DNA of 64,000 nucleotides from Isoetes taiwanensis (Eukaryota > Streptophyta > Lycopodiopsida > Isoetales > Isoetaceae): positions 248,001-312,000 of the forward strand of contig JAJEKV010000266.1 of NCBI GenBank assembly GCA_021234155.1, written 5' to 3'. Position 1 is the stretch's first letter, and every line of letters starts with the position of its first letter. Below, in pieces: positions 10,750-22,582 of this stretch. Position numbers and translations under genes: made by a program. The notes under the pieces were generated by a model that saw only the letters and a program-made list of their open reading frames with translations, was not told where the DNA came from and ran no database searches.

Positions 10750-11290
10750 AACGCCCTTGGCCAAACCATCTGCGGGGTCCATTTGCAACACATCCTCGGC
10801 TAGAGGTGTGAATTTTGGGATTTGCTCGCCTACGATAGCGGCGCATTGAAATCTCAAGCAACATGACCTTGCCCAATTGTTCGTACTCATCAGATGTCAT
10901 CATATAGATCGACATAGGGCTCTGCCCATCCACATCCAAGTGCGTGTGGTAAAAGTTGCTCTCAAAGATATGGGAAGTAGCAAGCCACAAAGAGAGGGCT
11001 GCCGATCGTTTTCGCACTGCATTGCCCATGTGTATCTGTTGTGCACGTGCGCCTTGCAATGGGGAGACCGGTGGGCCAAGGTCATGCTCGGGTAGTAACA
11101 CGCAATTCCTCCGTGTCCTCGTTTCACGGAAAATCAGGTAGCCTCAGGACCAGCATGTTCCCATGTTTCCATGAGGAAGATAAGGTCCATGTTCATGGCG
11201 ATGGAATTGAGATCGTCCCCCTACGCCATGGGAAGCCACGGCAATTCGAGGATACGACGCTGAGGCACGATCCCTATTTAGTGGCAGGCA
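10750..11290 (-). pseudogene. LINE apurinic-like endonuclease domain, degenerate
   Basis: Upstream of the reverse transcriptase on the same strand, short minus-strand frames give endonuclease-like phrases: SSNCRGFPWRRG (near 11250-11215), MDLIFLMETWEHAG (near 11200-11145, the catalytic LxETW box) and GHGGIACYY (near 11120). They lie in three different frames, so the domain is broken. Order and spacing fit the N-terminal endonuclease of LINE ORF2. The target-joining role is inferred from the family. Confidence 0.55.
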
Positions 11291-12895
11291 TTGCCACTTC
11301 AGGTCCGGTGGTAGTGGTGGTCCCAGGAGGAGCGGAAGATGTGGATGCCTGTGCCGCTGGGGCCCCCTCAGAGGGGACTCGAGGGGCCTGAGTGCCACAT
11401 CCCTTTAAGCGCACGAATTCAAGATCCTTCCCCGGGACCAGCCCGCTACCCCCTCCATGTCTGCTTGCGGTCCACGACTTTGGCCAGCTCCGCCGCCGGG
11501 TCTCTTGCTGTGCTGGGGTCAAGTCCCGGGTCAACGTCTGTAGTCCCCTTCAACTTCTCCGCCCGGACGCGGGATGGCCACCCGCCTCGCACGCTCTCAA
11601 GCGTGAAGATGACCACCCGGGGCGACAGGGCGCTGAATTCCATGACGACTCGCCTTTACAATGGTCACATGTGCTGGGAACATCATCCGGTCCAAGATCT
11701 GTGTCTAGAGTCGGGAAGTGAGATGTTCTCCCGACTCCTCCGTCAGGCCTCGCACTACCACATTGCGGCTCCTCCGTCTTTGTTCCTGGAGTTCGGCGGG
11801 GGCCGCACCAGGTGTTGGTTGAGGTGGGTGAGGCATAGGCTATGGCCGCGCGCGGGGTGGTGGCGGCTTCGGCGGATCCTGATGTGTCCGCGGCGGGTGT
11901 TCGGGTGGCGCCACAGAGGTTGGTGGGTTCGGGGGTTGGTGTGTTCTTTCTTTGTGGTTTTACGTTCTCCGGTCCGGAGCTCGGCTCTCTTAAAGGGACA
12001 TTGTCATGTCTTGCCATCTCCCGCTTTTGCAATGGCGAGTTGCTCATGTGCCTCGGCATGGAGGCCCTTGCCTTCTTTGGGCAGCGGCTGCGGCTCTGTA
12101 GCTCCGATCTCGTGCTAAATCCTTACTCAGAAGCGCCCGGTTACCGGGCTAGCTTCCAAAGCAACACGGACTCCTTGTCTCACGGTGGTGGCCTCCTCAA
12201 CCTCGGCGGGAGGGGGCGGCTGTGCTCCTCGTGCCATGGCCTTAGCCTCCTCAACCTCGGCACGGATGCGAGACGGGGTTACGGTGTCTCTGCTCTACAC
12301 GGTTCTGTCTGCGCCCGGCTTCCATAGCTGCCAACCACGGTGTCTACCGCGCCCCTCATATCTGCAAGCTCCTGGCGGTATTCTTTGTCTTTCCAATTGT
12401 AGCAAGCAGATGCTATCATCTCACTTTGTCGACGCGATCCTCCAATTACGTGATTCGCCGTTTTTACGGCACCAATCTGCTGCGCAACATCTCGAGATGT
12501 TATGTTCTCCACCTCTCGCCGGGAGGCCTGTAAAGGCGTGCTTTATTGGCCTCAACCCTCGCCTGGATGCGGCTCCAAGATTCGACTGGCGGATTGCCTG
12601 TGTGGCCCGCCTATCGGGTCGACTGGACCTTGGCTCGGGCCTCCCTTTTCATGGAAGACGTCTCTCCCTCTGCCCGAGGCCTCTTCCTTGGTGGCCCCGC
12701 TTCATGGTCTTCCCGGAGAGGGCTCGGCTGCGTGGGGGTCAACCCAGGTGGTTGGTGTGTTTGGGCCTTCCCGGGATGGGTTCTTCGTGGTCCGAGGTAG
12801 CTCACCAACCAAGTGTGGGTCCCACACGGGGGGTGTCTGTGGCCATGGCAGGGTATGACTTTGGCCATGGCGGGGTCAAGCAGGGGTTTAGGTAG
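11291..12895 (-). other. GC-rich 5' part of the LINE, possible ORF1 remnant
   Basis: Minus-strand frames at 12868-12611, 12512-12279 and 12059-11550 are proline-, arginine- and serine-rich. One contains a nuclear-localisation-like PPRKRPRAEG. This fits a LINE ORF1 or gag-like leader by position, but I see no CCHC knuckle or RRM. Plus-strand frames of up to 259 codons here are shadows of the high GC content. GC drops sharply after about 12900, which I take as the 5' edge of the element. Confidence 0.35.
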
Positions 12896-13121
12896 GCTAT
12901 GGCGGGGGCTTATCCGGGCGGCGGGGGCTAGGCCGTGGCATGGTCGCGGGCCAGCTAGGTAAGGCCAAGAGGTAGTTGGTTGGGCTATGGCAATGTTAGG
13001 TAGATGTTGGAGCCTAGCTCAACATTAATTTGTATGCTCTGACTGCCCAAATTAGGGTTGGGAGCAAAGGGCCTGAAAGGGGGCAAAAAGGAAAGTGGCT
13101 AATAGACTCCTGGATATCTAG

Positions 13122-13480
13122 TGTGTACCGGCTGCCACCAAAACCCTAGCACCTGACCGGAAAAGTGCAGATTTGAGCCTTTGAAAACAAAGACAAGCAT
13201 GCGGTATCATACACCGTTGGAAAGCTCTCCGAACCAGCTTTCCAAAAGCCCAAGCACATGAAAATCGACAATCGGATGTGAGATACAAGACGTCGAAGTG
13301 TCTACCAGTTGCCACAGAAACCCTAGCACACAGCCCGGAAAAGTGCCAATTTGAACACAGAAACAAAGTCAAGCATGTAGGTACCATACACCGTTGGAAC
13401 GATCTCTGAACCAGCTTTCCAATAAGCCCAAGCACATGAAAATCTGACACTGGATGTGAGAGATATGACCGATCAAAATT
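13122..13480. repeat. Tandem duplication of a unit of about 180 bp
   Basis: Two units (about 13122-13300 and 13301-13480) share AAACCCTAGCAC, CGGAAAAGTGC, CATACACCGTTGGAA, GAACCAGCTTTCCAA and AGCCCAAGCACATGAAAATC in the same order. The minus strand is open across both copies (123 codons) and shows the duplication in its translation, but I recognise no protein. Confidence 0.8.
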
Positions 13481-13489
13481 CTGCCGCAA

Positions 13490-14397
13490 AAACCCTAAGC
13501 CCTAAGCATGAACCCGAGACACTTAACTAGTAAATAAAGTGTGGAGGGGCAATGATTAAGGTGGCTACAAAAACAAGGGCATGTATGTCTGTACGATGGA
13601 TGACGTTGACATATTTTAAGCCCTACAGCCCGATGGATAAAATTATGATGGTTGTGTAAGCAGAAGGTAATGGAGCCGTACTATATGCTGAATAAAACAT
13701 CGACCTGTGTTCTGTGTTGCCGACCTGCTGTAGACATGCCAAATTGTTAAATTGTTGCCAATATGCACTATAGACTTGCCAGAAATGTTGAATTGTTGCC
13801 AAACTGCACTGTAACTAAGAAACACAGAGAAGGGTGATATTTGGTGATACTTGTTGCCGATTTCTTCCACTATTTAGTTGCAATTCATATCTAATGCAAG
13901 GCTGGGGGAGTATACTAAACATAGATAGGGGCTAAATAGCCAAGGCTTTTTTAAACTAAAATATCATCCACAATCTTATAGCCAATCAAAGGCATGGAGC
14001 AAATCACGCTTAGCGTGTTTTAAAAAAGAAAATGCTACCCTGGAGTGCAATCAAGATGCCTGCAAGCAATTAAGGCTTTATCCAGTGAAGAATAGTCACT
14101 ATATGCTGAATCTATCTTCTTATCATTTATAGGGCAGGAGATCAGGATTAGATGCATCAGAATACAGATCAGGCCAATATACGACTTCCAAGCATTTCTT
14201 ACTGTAGATTATCAGCCCAGGAGAATTGCACCGTTTCGTCTGGTATTGCTTTGATCTTCTTCATGATTGACTTATCACATAAACTGATCTCTATTTAGAT
14301 CTACCTTATATCTATCAGCAGGTCCAAAACTGTGATGGCATTTTAAGCACAATAGACTTTTGTGAAGCACCTCCAAGATGGCTCCATATCCCCCTTA
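13490..14397. other. Intergenic, no gene seen
   Basis: Contains a short local duplication around 13735-13815 (TGCCAAATTGTT / TTGAATTGTTGCCAAACTGC) and, at 14005, the hairpin phrase CACGCTTAGCGTG, which recurs as CCCTTAGCGTG at 17291. Confidence 0.4.
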
Positions 14398-14744
14398 ACA
14401 CATTTAAATAAAAATCCCCCTTAAACCCCCTTTGGTTTGGGTGCATATTCACACGGGGGGTTACTCCGGGCAACGAGAGCTGTCGGATGGGCATATTTGC
14501 CCTTTATTCCAAGATCTGGACCGTACATAGCGATCCTCGTTTGTGGGGTATGCATGTACAAGTTTTTGTATATCGTATATTAAGGTTTGCAGAATACTAT
14601 AAGGTTTGAGAGAATGTACTTAATGGTGTTAAGTTTGTACATGTATTGTAAATTTTTTGGGGCTCTCGCTGCCCTACGTAACCCCCCCGGTGAATATGCA
14701 CCCAAACCAAAGGGGGTTTAAGGGGGATTTTTATTTAAATGTGT
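14398..14744. mobile_element. Foldback / MITE-like element with arms of about 83 bp
   Basis: The left arm (14398-14480) and the right arm (14662-14744) are near-perfect inverted repeats. The outer end is ACACATTTAAATAAAAATCC, and the inner arm reads CCCCTTTGGTTTGGGTGCAT. The central 180 bp is unrelated. Total length is 347 bp. There is no reading frame and no obvious target duplication, so the superfamily is undetermined. Confidence 0.8.
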
Positions 14745-15180
14745 CAAATGCAATGATTTATGTTAATAATGTTAATGATAGTTGTATGTTAATGGTTTGT
14801 GTTAACTAAAAAATTTTTTGGCCCCTTCGGGGCCTTAAAAATGGTGTAGGGGTGTAGATATAGACATTACCTAATACTCTAATGATGGATGGTTTCATCC
14901 TTGTAAATTTACCTAGACTACATACCACCAAACAAAGTCACGGTTGGAAAAGGACTGCTACATCCCATAATTCCAGTGGGTCCCGAACTTTGGAATGGAA
15001 ACTGGTTGGTACTTGGCACAATCTTCCCAAAAAGCATTGTTGTTCCTTGTGGAGGATGAGCGGCGGGAGGACCATTATAAGGATTTCTAAGGAGCATCTC
15101 AAATTTAGAGTTCTTTGCCATGAACATGTTCATTTGTCTTTGGATCTATATAAATATAAAATGCCATCAAGACTTTATTG
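14745..15180. other. Intergenic with an unassigned minus-strand frame
   Basis: A minus frame at 15133-14918 encodes a Pro/Gly/Ser-rich segment without a recognisable domain. It lies just downstream of the small ORF at 15345-15181 and might be another exon of the same unknown gene. Confidence 0.25.
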
Positions 15181-15345
15181 CTAAGTTCCTATTAGGGAAT
15201 TAACTTTTAGAAACAAGTACACAATTGCACCCACCAAATCTGGTGGTGGAATCCCTTGCTTTGCACCTTCATATGCAATTGAGCGAAGTTCTTCAAAACT
15301 CATGTCCCCGACCATATCATTCAGAAGGCGGCAAGAAAACACCAT
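15181..15345 (-). CDS. Short coding-like ORF of unknown function
   Basis: Fifty-four codons from ATG 15345 to a TAG at 15183-15181. The translation (for example MSFEELRSIAYEGAKQGIPP, then a hydrophobic AIVYLFLKV) looks protein-like in composition but matches no family I know. Minus-strand frames at 15730-15527 and 15133-14918 may belong to the same broken gene. No splice sites were established. Confidence 0.22.
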   Translation of the reverse strand: MVFSCRLLNDMVGDMSFEELRSIAYEGAKQGIPPPDLVGAIVYLFLKVNSLIGT

Positions 15346-16341
15346 GGATTATTGCGGTGTGATACCGCATCCATTTCAGACGTGCAAACTGGGTGCAGAG
15401 ACTTAGTTTAAAATCTTTTCCCAAAGTTTTGTCTCACTATTTCCAATGTGCATAGCATGTGAGGCGATCAAAACATGGGGCTCTTTGAAGTCATCCTTGA
15501 TTTGCTCTTTACAAACCTTAGGATCATTACACCGATAAAATAGACGGCTTGTCACACTTGAGCGATATAAAAGCTATGACTTGTAGATGAGGTTTTGTGC
15601 AAGTACCTATGTTCAGGTGCTTGTGAAACTTGTGTGGCTTGTGAAAACAGTGATCCATAGTAGTTCCCATTTTCCTCATTTGAGGCGCTAACTTGCAAAA
15701 TGTTCCATTAAACACACAGTTCTCTATCACATCAAAAGCGACTAAAAGTCGGGTGATGATAACTTAATGTAGGCGGTACGCTTGTTGAAGAGTAAGTTGT
15801 TGAAGGAACAGTTGAATATTCAAAGTCTAGTATGTCTCAACCAAAAGCTTCACACCACTTTCGGTTCGAGCTGGCAAGATAACCATAAGCCTTCTCAAAT
15901 GGTTTGCAATTTAGGCGGCTTCAAGGTCAAGCACAAAGTGCGAGTTCATCAAATTGAATCCATTTTGCACTGCCGCTTTCAGCTCACCTATGACTTCCCA
16001 CGCACATATAAGGCCAGCTTAAATAACCACGAAACAATAAGAAGTACTATCTAGGATAACTTGACTTTAAGATTACCCATAGACTGGCAAAGAAGGAGTC
16101 AAGCGAGAGAAAGAAGATCAAATCCTTTAGCCACACCCTTTCTTTGGCTTTGCAAATAACAGATACGTGAATGGGCCAACAATAACAGGAACAGTCTCAA
16201 TGCCAAGCTGTAATAAAATGATATAAATAAGCACATGATACACATGCACGCAGGAAAGGAATGCTTACATCTGGAACAGCAGTTAATCATTCAGAAACAA
16301 GGTTCTGAGTAAGCCTAGAAACAGCTGAGCTTTTGGGATAT
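15346..16341. other. Intergenic with unassigned frames
   Basis: Minus-strand stretches between 15790 and 15430 look weakly coding but carry stops. The plus frame at 15782-16054 is unrecognised. No repeat or terminus was identified. Confidence 0.3.
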
Positions 16342-16571
16342 GTAACTTACTAGTTGGTGTATCAAGCACTTGGTCATAATAGGAGAAGGTATCGCTTGGA
16401 ATGTATGTGGCGCCAAACATCGACACATCGTTGCCATATGGATGCCCTCAAATCCTTGGCGGTCTTCTCCACATCTTCGGCCAGTAGTTTTCTTGTCCCG
16501 AATCGACTCGGGGCAAATTTCAACTCCCTCTTTGGCCCCATACGGGGATAACCAACCACATGAGATGCCAT
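16342..16571 (-). pseudogene. metE: 5' exon fragment of cobalamin-independent methionine synthase, frameshifted
   Basis: Relic of the enzyme that methylates homocysteine from 5-methyltetrahydrofolate. It begins at the ATG at 16571 with [20 protein letters not shown], the hallmark N-terminus of plant MetE, followed by [16 protein letters not shown]. The next conserved stretch, [17 protein letters not shown], is present but in another reading frame. There is thus a frameshift near 16385-16405, and the segment before AEDV is also garbled. It ends at a plausible donor (A|GTAAGT at about 16342). The family has some 765 residues; about 75 are represented. No downstream exon was seen on the minus strand before 15346. 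It is best read as a dead duplicate or captured fragment. Confidence 0.8.
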
Positions 16572-16890
16572 TCTGATAGTGCAGACCAACTAGGAAAAGA
16601 ACAAAAACAGGGGTTAACGATGCTATGCAGACAATTACAATATTCTCAAATTCCAACCCGGCATTTTACGTTTTGTGACTTATCATTCCCAAGACACCTT
16701 TGAAATTTTGAACGAAACATGTGGGAGGGCACGCTTTTGAAGCATGGAGTGCAGATTGGAGAGGCCACGCAGATGGAAGGAATCCCTATGTCGCGGGAAA
16801 TTGGGTATTGCCTTCTGCAACAATGTATAGATTGCAAAGACTTAGAATGCGACAGGCGAGTGCAGTTCCTCATGGCCCATGCTGGCCTGG

Positions 16891-16956
16891 AGCCTTGGCA
16901 ATGCTCTGGCGGATGGCATACTGGGAGGTATGGCCACCTCCACGAACCCTAATCCT
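16891..16956 (-). pseudogene. Fragment of cytosolic ribosomal protein uS9 (RPS16)
   Basis: Twenty-two codons on the minus strand read RIRVRGGGHTSQYAIRQSIA plus KA, the conserved core of eukaryotic uS9 (family: RVRGGGHTSQ-V/I-YAIRQSIAKAL). One residue is missing between Gln and Tyr (a 3 bp deletion). The similarity stops after AKA and a stop codon follows within about 20 bases. It lies 320 bp upstream of the metE fragment on the same strand, although the two genes are unrelated. Confidence 0.55.
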
Positions 16957-17777
16957 CATATCTTATTGGCAAAGCACCCTAAAATAACCCTAAAGTGAAA
17001 CATCTCGATGCTTGCATGAATGGGTTATTAAAAAGAAAAGAGGAATAAAAAAATAAAATGGGATAAACCATTGGGGATATGGAATTTAGACAATAAAAAT
17101 GCGGAGTGCACTCTAGATATACTGATTAGTATGCTTCGCACAATACGCCCATGAAATCATATGAAAACCATGCCAAAAAGCGTATAAAATCATAAAAAAA
17201 ACCCCCTGTTATAATGCTACATATTTGAATCTGATTTCTATATGCCGCTCAAGAAAAGTTCCTAATTGTTGCAAAGGCAAAGAGCAATCACCCTTAGCGT
17301 GTTTTAAAAGGAAAGGCTATAAAAAAGTCTTAACTATTGTTGCCACTACTTACATGATTACTCAGAAATTAAGTAAAAACTGGGATTACTATTGAGAGAA
17401 GGAAGGCTTGGAGTAAAGGACAATAGCTGGTAAACTTCAAACGTCCAAGAAGTACTTACTTTAAATTTGTGCGTTGAAGAAACTGCTTGCTGGAACAGAC
17501 TGAAGCATTCCTGTGGAGAGGTCCGCTGCATCGACAAGATCATTTTGCTGAAATCAGACTTAGGTATCCAATTCCTGCTCCTCATCGCCCTCAGGGTAAT
17601 ATATCAATCGTCCCTCATCGCCCCATTTTTTCTTTATGTCAACCTGTATCTGTGGTTCCTGTTGCGCCTTTTCCTGTTGCTCCACCAAAGTCCGCTCAGT
17701 GTTCAACCTCAGGTTCCTGACCGACTTCTGTATCTCAAGCATGGTATATTTTGCGGCTTCTGCTCCTCAAATCAATA
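16957..17777. other. Intergenic with a coiled-coil-like minus frame
   Basis: Minus frame 17742-17560 encodes 60 residues rich in Glu, Gln and Lys (LNTERTLVEQQEKAQQEPQI), a possible exon of an unknown coiled-coil protein. The hairpin phrase CACCCTTAGCGTG is at about 17289-17301. Confidence 0.25.
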
Positions 17778-17917
17778 AGAGGTAAAGGGCGATATTTACA
17801 AATGGAGATGACATGCATCACTTACAAGTAGAATGTGTTTTTTTAACAGAGGTAAAGGGCGATATTTACAAATGGAGATGACATGCATCACTTACAAATA
17901 GAATGTGTTATTTTAAC
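17778..17917. repeat. Perfect-length tandem duplication, 70 bp unit
   Basis: Units 17778-17847 and 17848-17917 both read AGAGGTAAAGGGCGATATTT onward and differ at only two or three positions. This implies a recent duplication. Confidence 0.95.
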
Positions 17918-18227
17918 AGCCAGACGGTAGCCGATTCCAGCTTGGTCATGCCAAAAATCGTCTTCCCAACTGTGTTTTATTCCTGTATATCGTCCTCCCT
18001 AACTTTGTTTTCTTGCTGTGTTTTCTGCAGGCATCAAAAGCAATCGATCCATACCATGTTCATTCGAAGGTATTTTCTTAACCTCCTATATTTTGCTTCA
18101 TTTTCACATGACAAATCCAGCATGATAGGATGAAAGGAGAGGCCATGGATTGACGAAGAAGCTGCTAGAGAAAGCACAAAAAAGAAACACAAAAATGGGC
18201 AAAAGAAGGAATTTGAATTTTGAATTT

Positions 18228-18500
18228 GCCGTGCACTTTTAAACCGTGAGTTGGAGGAGCGTGCACTTTTGAACCGTGAGTTGGAGAAGTGTATCTGTAG
18301 CATAGCATATGAATCGGAGGAGCATATGAATCAGAGGGGCATTATGAATTGGAGGAGTGAATCGAAGAAGCATATGAGCATATCTGCATATGAAATAGAG
18401 GAGCATATGAATCGAAACAGGGGAGCATATGAATCGAATGGGCACTATGAATCGGAGGGGCGGGGCACTATGAATCGGAGAAGCATATCTGCAACATCAA
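18228..18500. repeat. Degenerate minisatellite, CATATGAATCGGAGGAG-type units
   Basis: It opens with two copies of GTGCACTTTT(A/G)AACCGTGA, then about ten imperfect units built on CATATGAATCGGAGGAG with insertions. Short frames across it are artefacts of the repeat. Confidence 0.75.
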
Positions 18501-19739
18501 AGATAAAGAGGAAGCCATGGACCAACCAGGGATCAACCAAGAAGCTGCAACGGGAAGCACACAAGAAAAGCAAAAGTAAAAAATGAATTGGGATAGAATT
18601 TGAAAATGCCTTTGTGCGGCAATGCATCATCAGATTGTTTCGACATCTTTGTTATAATAATCTTGAGCTCCAAAAGTAAGCTGCAGTGACATGTCCAAGT
18701 ATTCTGTTCAGGCAACGAATTAAGAGCCAGGTGAAAAATCCGTGACATTAAATTTCTCACATTCTCACTTTTCTGTTTTCTGTGTGCAGCTTTGAAACAG
18801 CAGTCTAAAAAAAGTAGGTACAGAAAATAGAATGTAGGAGCTTCACGTTAAGAAAAAAAATGTTAAACAAGGTATACCTTTTTCACGCCAAGCGTGCATA
18901 TTTGTGGTTGTTTTAGGCTATTGTATAGGCTAAATTTGATACATAAAAGAAAAAGTTATTATTGAGATAAATTGATATTTTCTTGGTCTTTTTTGGGTCC
19001 TCTTTTTTAGAGCACGAAGCACACTCTTTCAAACCATTCATGGCATATGCCCACAATATCCATTTTTTAAGTTGTTTTGTCTCTTTTGCATTTAGACCCT
19101 ATTCGAAATAGATGGAACATTTGTTTTGGAGTCTGGCATGTGGCTTCGAGTTCATATTACATCTTAGTATTGCACTAGCTTAGAGTATTCTTTTGTGTTT
19201 TGGTTGGTAGTTCACTCTTCTCAAGCAAATTTTGTATTATGAGTCTCACTTTTCATGTCAATTTTAGAAAACTAATACTTGTTTTGTGATACCTGTAGCT
19301 TTGATGTGGAAATAACATGCGCTATTATACGTATGCTAGGAGTTTTATTTTGGACCACAAAAGAAAGCGCAATATGAATAAATTAGGATTCTCAGTCAGG
19401 GTCAAGTCTTTATACAACATATGAGCTCTAAATTTGTGGCCTATAAGCACATTCTCGCCATATGAGCTCTGAACTTGAATGAGGGTATTACAATTGGATG
19501 TCAGAAAGAAAGCTATCGTATCTCTAGGAGTGTCATTTGAGAAGTAATTGGCATGATGTCTGAAGAGATACATATGTAAAACATTTTCTATTTTTTCTGC
19601 AATCATTTTATGCTATTAAAAAAAAAAATCACATTCTCGATGCGAGTTTACTAACCCGGGAAAAGGTAGCAATGCCAAAAAGGTCCAAAATCCTGGCATA
19701 AGTCCAATTTAAATGAATGATGGCTTTATAGCCATGCTA
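18501..19739. other. Intergenic, no gene seen
   Basis: AT-rich. Contains the perfect hairpin CACGCCAAGCGTG near 18886, identical to that of the third unit at 7142-7395. Confidence 0.4.
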
Positions 19740-20290
19740 GGCAAGGTCCCACCCCCACTTCACCACCATGATCCTTATTTAATGCTCAACCACATGATAC
19801 CATCGACAGCCAGGAGGGCTCTTATGCACGGGCTGCTTTTAATAGGATTTAAACGGTTCTAACTAGGAGCATCTCTATTCCTAGATAGCCTTTAGGTCTC
19901 TACCCCCCTTTAATCCATACACACAGGAGGAACTGAAAGAGAGAATAATCACATACAAATCACCCCCATAATCTCAAATAGAACATAGAATAGAGTCTAA
20001 TCATCCATCTATTCATACAAGGATTAGATTGGGATACAAACTACCTAAAGACTAACCTGTCCCTGGGTTGGACCCATTATCCCAAAAAATATCCATGATT
20101 CAAGGCTTCCTAGATTAGCAACTTGCCTTCCTAGATTAGCAAGTCCCCACTTGGCCAATCAATTTGGGCTCCTAATTACTCATACATTCTGATTGATAAC
20201 ATTAATCAGTCTAATTAGGTTAATTAGTTTTATTAACCTATGATAATTTAGTATAGCTAACATAAATACCTTTTAAAGTTAGCCCCTAAT
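19740..20290 (-). repeat. Dispersed repeat, minus-strand copy
   Basis: Read on the minus strand, it shares ordered phrases with 42965-43675: TTAGCTAT-ACTAA, AATTAACCTAATTAG, GGGGTAGAGACC, ATGCTCCTAG, CGTGCATAAGAGCCC and GTGGTGAAGTGGGGGTGGG. There is no protein and no clear termini. It carries a local duplication CTTCCTAGATTAGCAA at 20107-20145. Confidence 0.6.
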
Positions 20291-22208
20291 GCCCCATGAT
20301 GGTCTAAATATACCTAGTGACGTGTAATGATACTTATACATATAGCATATAAATACTTGGAATGTCACAACTGGAGATAACATCTTGAAATCTATGGTTG
20401 GGATTAAAGCCTACATCTAAATGCCGAGGGACATGACGTTAAGGGTTCCACGTTTCAAAGAAAGAATGGAAGCAAGAAAATTTCACGCCCATGTTTGTAA
20501 TCCGGCAAAGGATTGCTGCCAAGTGCTATAAAATCATCCACCTATCCTCATACATAATGTTTCCAACCGATGCAGGAGCCCGTTGAACGGATTGCTATCA
20601 ATCGAGCTTTTTTCCTGTCAAAATTTAGCAAGTGACCTCTTCTATTTCTATCATTGACAGTGAGCGAACCCTGTTGACGGCATCATGTGGCCGAACCCTA
20701 AAACCAATGTACTCAAAAGAAAAAAAAAGACCAAGCCCATATGTCATGGGAGATTATTAGTATCACCACATCATATCTGTATTATTTCCTTCCATCCTAT
20801 GAGAAACAAAAATTCCATCTGTCATGCCATGTTGACTCCAAATTTTGCCGTCATAATTTGCTCATATTTTGCTGAGCTCATTATACAACACTTTGCAAGG
20901 AGTGCCAATACTTTGCCATATGTATCTCATAATGTTATGCTAACTTGGTCATTGCAGTGAGAAATGTACACTTCCTCAAATTCTACTATGGTCATATCTA
21001 AAAAAAACGTTTCTCAAACCTTCTTCAAGCTCTATTCATTTACTGGACATGGAATACCTCATGGAATTTCATTAAAAAATAAATAAATAAATAATAATAA
21101 TAATCGTCGTCGTCGTCGTCGTTGCTTCATGAACAGCCTTTTGAGCGCCAAGCATATCGTAAAATAAAGCTTATTAACTAGGGTTTAGCGCCAGAATAAT
21201 CAGTATCCATCCATAACAATCAGTATCTAACCATAACAACATTGTCTTCGCCCGAAGCTGGCACCACGACACGAGCGGTCATAGTGGCCTCGATTCCCAT
21301 GGGACCAGGCAGATTCCGTAGGAAGTCATTTTGGCACCATCCAATAGCTCAAAACTGAGCTTTATTCATGCAACCATGGTCGTGCTAGAAAGCTTGACGC
21401 CAAAAGAATTTGAAAAGCTCTCTAGCAATGGAGGGGGTAGAGATTATGAGCAGAGAAAACCCAAAGCGGGAGAGCAAAGCGGAACAGAAGTAGCCTGACG
21501 ATGGTTCAGATTGCTGGTGGGTTTCAGGAGTTTCAAGACTTCAGTGAGAATTTGGAAAGAAATCAGGAAGCTCTGGAAGATTATGCCCATAAGATCGGGA
21601 TAGAGATCCCTGACTGGACAAGCTAGACGGAGATGGATACTGACGATCGCCTAGAATTGGGTCAAGTACAAATAGATAGGACGAATGCAGTTCTCACCGA
21701 TGCAGATGGAAATCCTATAATTGTTAGAGAATCTCCATGACGTACATGATAAATGAGTAATTAGGCACAGATGTGACCTTATACTAATCTCCATTGCAAT
21801 CCTTCTAAGCTGGATAAATCGCCAGCTGATAACAAATGTACAGTTTCTTATGAGAAAATTAATTTTTCAATGTATAAAGCACAATAGCGATCCCTCTAAG
21901 TCTATTTGTTCCCATACTCTTTTGTGCATAATTGCGTCACTTTTTCGTGTTTTCGAAGTAGAATGGATCGCGATGGCGATCTTCTGATCCTGTTATCGTC
22001 TGCTTCGAGGCACAACAACTCATTTTGTAGGAACTAAAATTTGTCGTAGACTAGCACCAAGAACTTTGACCGCAAGCAAAGCTTAAATTTTTTTATAAAA
22101 TGCTCATGCGGCACACCTTTTTGCTTTAGGGGAAGGCCGCCTGTTACAAACCACACTTTTAAAGGCCGTCTGCAATCTATTTCGACCAAAATGAGAATGT
22201 ATTTTTTC
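20291..22208. other. Intergenic, microsatellite only
   Basis: Contains AATAATAATAATAAT followed directly by (CGT)6 at about 21085-21121. No gene recognised. Confidence 0.45.
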
Positions 22209-22582
22209 TCAAATTAATGAATTGGTGCTTATGTGGGAGGAGTTGGAGGAATGTCGGATAATTTGATCGCTTAACAGGACATCCACAAGCGATATGGCCA
22301 ACCGCTCCACAATAGAGGCAGATATTAGCCTCTCTTCGGCGTTGCTTCTCAGCTGCAGACAAGGGCTCTCGAACCACACGATCAATTTGCATAGGCATCG
22401 GGCCAAAATTTGGGGGAGGCGGGTGGTGCCAAAACTACTGTGATTGATGGAGCTTGGGGAAGTAGAGAAACAGGCTGATTTTGTCTTTTTTGTCTATGAC
22501 TTCCATTGTTTTCCATTATCTTTTTTGCATCTTGTCTTATTCTTATCTTTTCCATTATCTCATGGCTTCCATTCTTTTCCAT
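22209..22582 (-). pseudogene. Ty3/gypsy-type gag fragment with CCHC zinc knuckle
   Basis: The minus strand encodes PMQIDRVVREPLSAAEKQRR, then CLYCGAVGHIACGC, a CX2CX4HX4C knuckle that binds nucleic acid in retroelement gag proteins. The spacer before it (PMQID...PL..EKQRR) is the typical plant gypsy gag linker. An overlapping frame upstream (to 22582) is Pro/Ala-rich as expected. No protease, RT or LTR follows on either side, so this is an isolated relic. The knuckle residues are intact. Confidence 0.7.

Noticed and set aside
11339-12118. 259-codon plus-strand ORF
   Set aside because: It lies opposite the LINE in GC-rich DNA, has Trp/Arg/Cys-rich composition typical of an antisense shadow, and contains no known domain.
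16719-16987. 88-codon plus-strand ORF as a gene
   Set aside because: The uS9-like peptide lies on the opposite strand in the same DNA, so the plus frame is better explained as its shadow.
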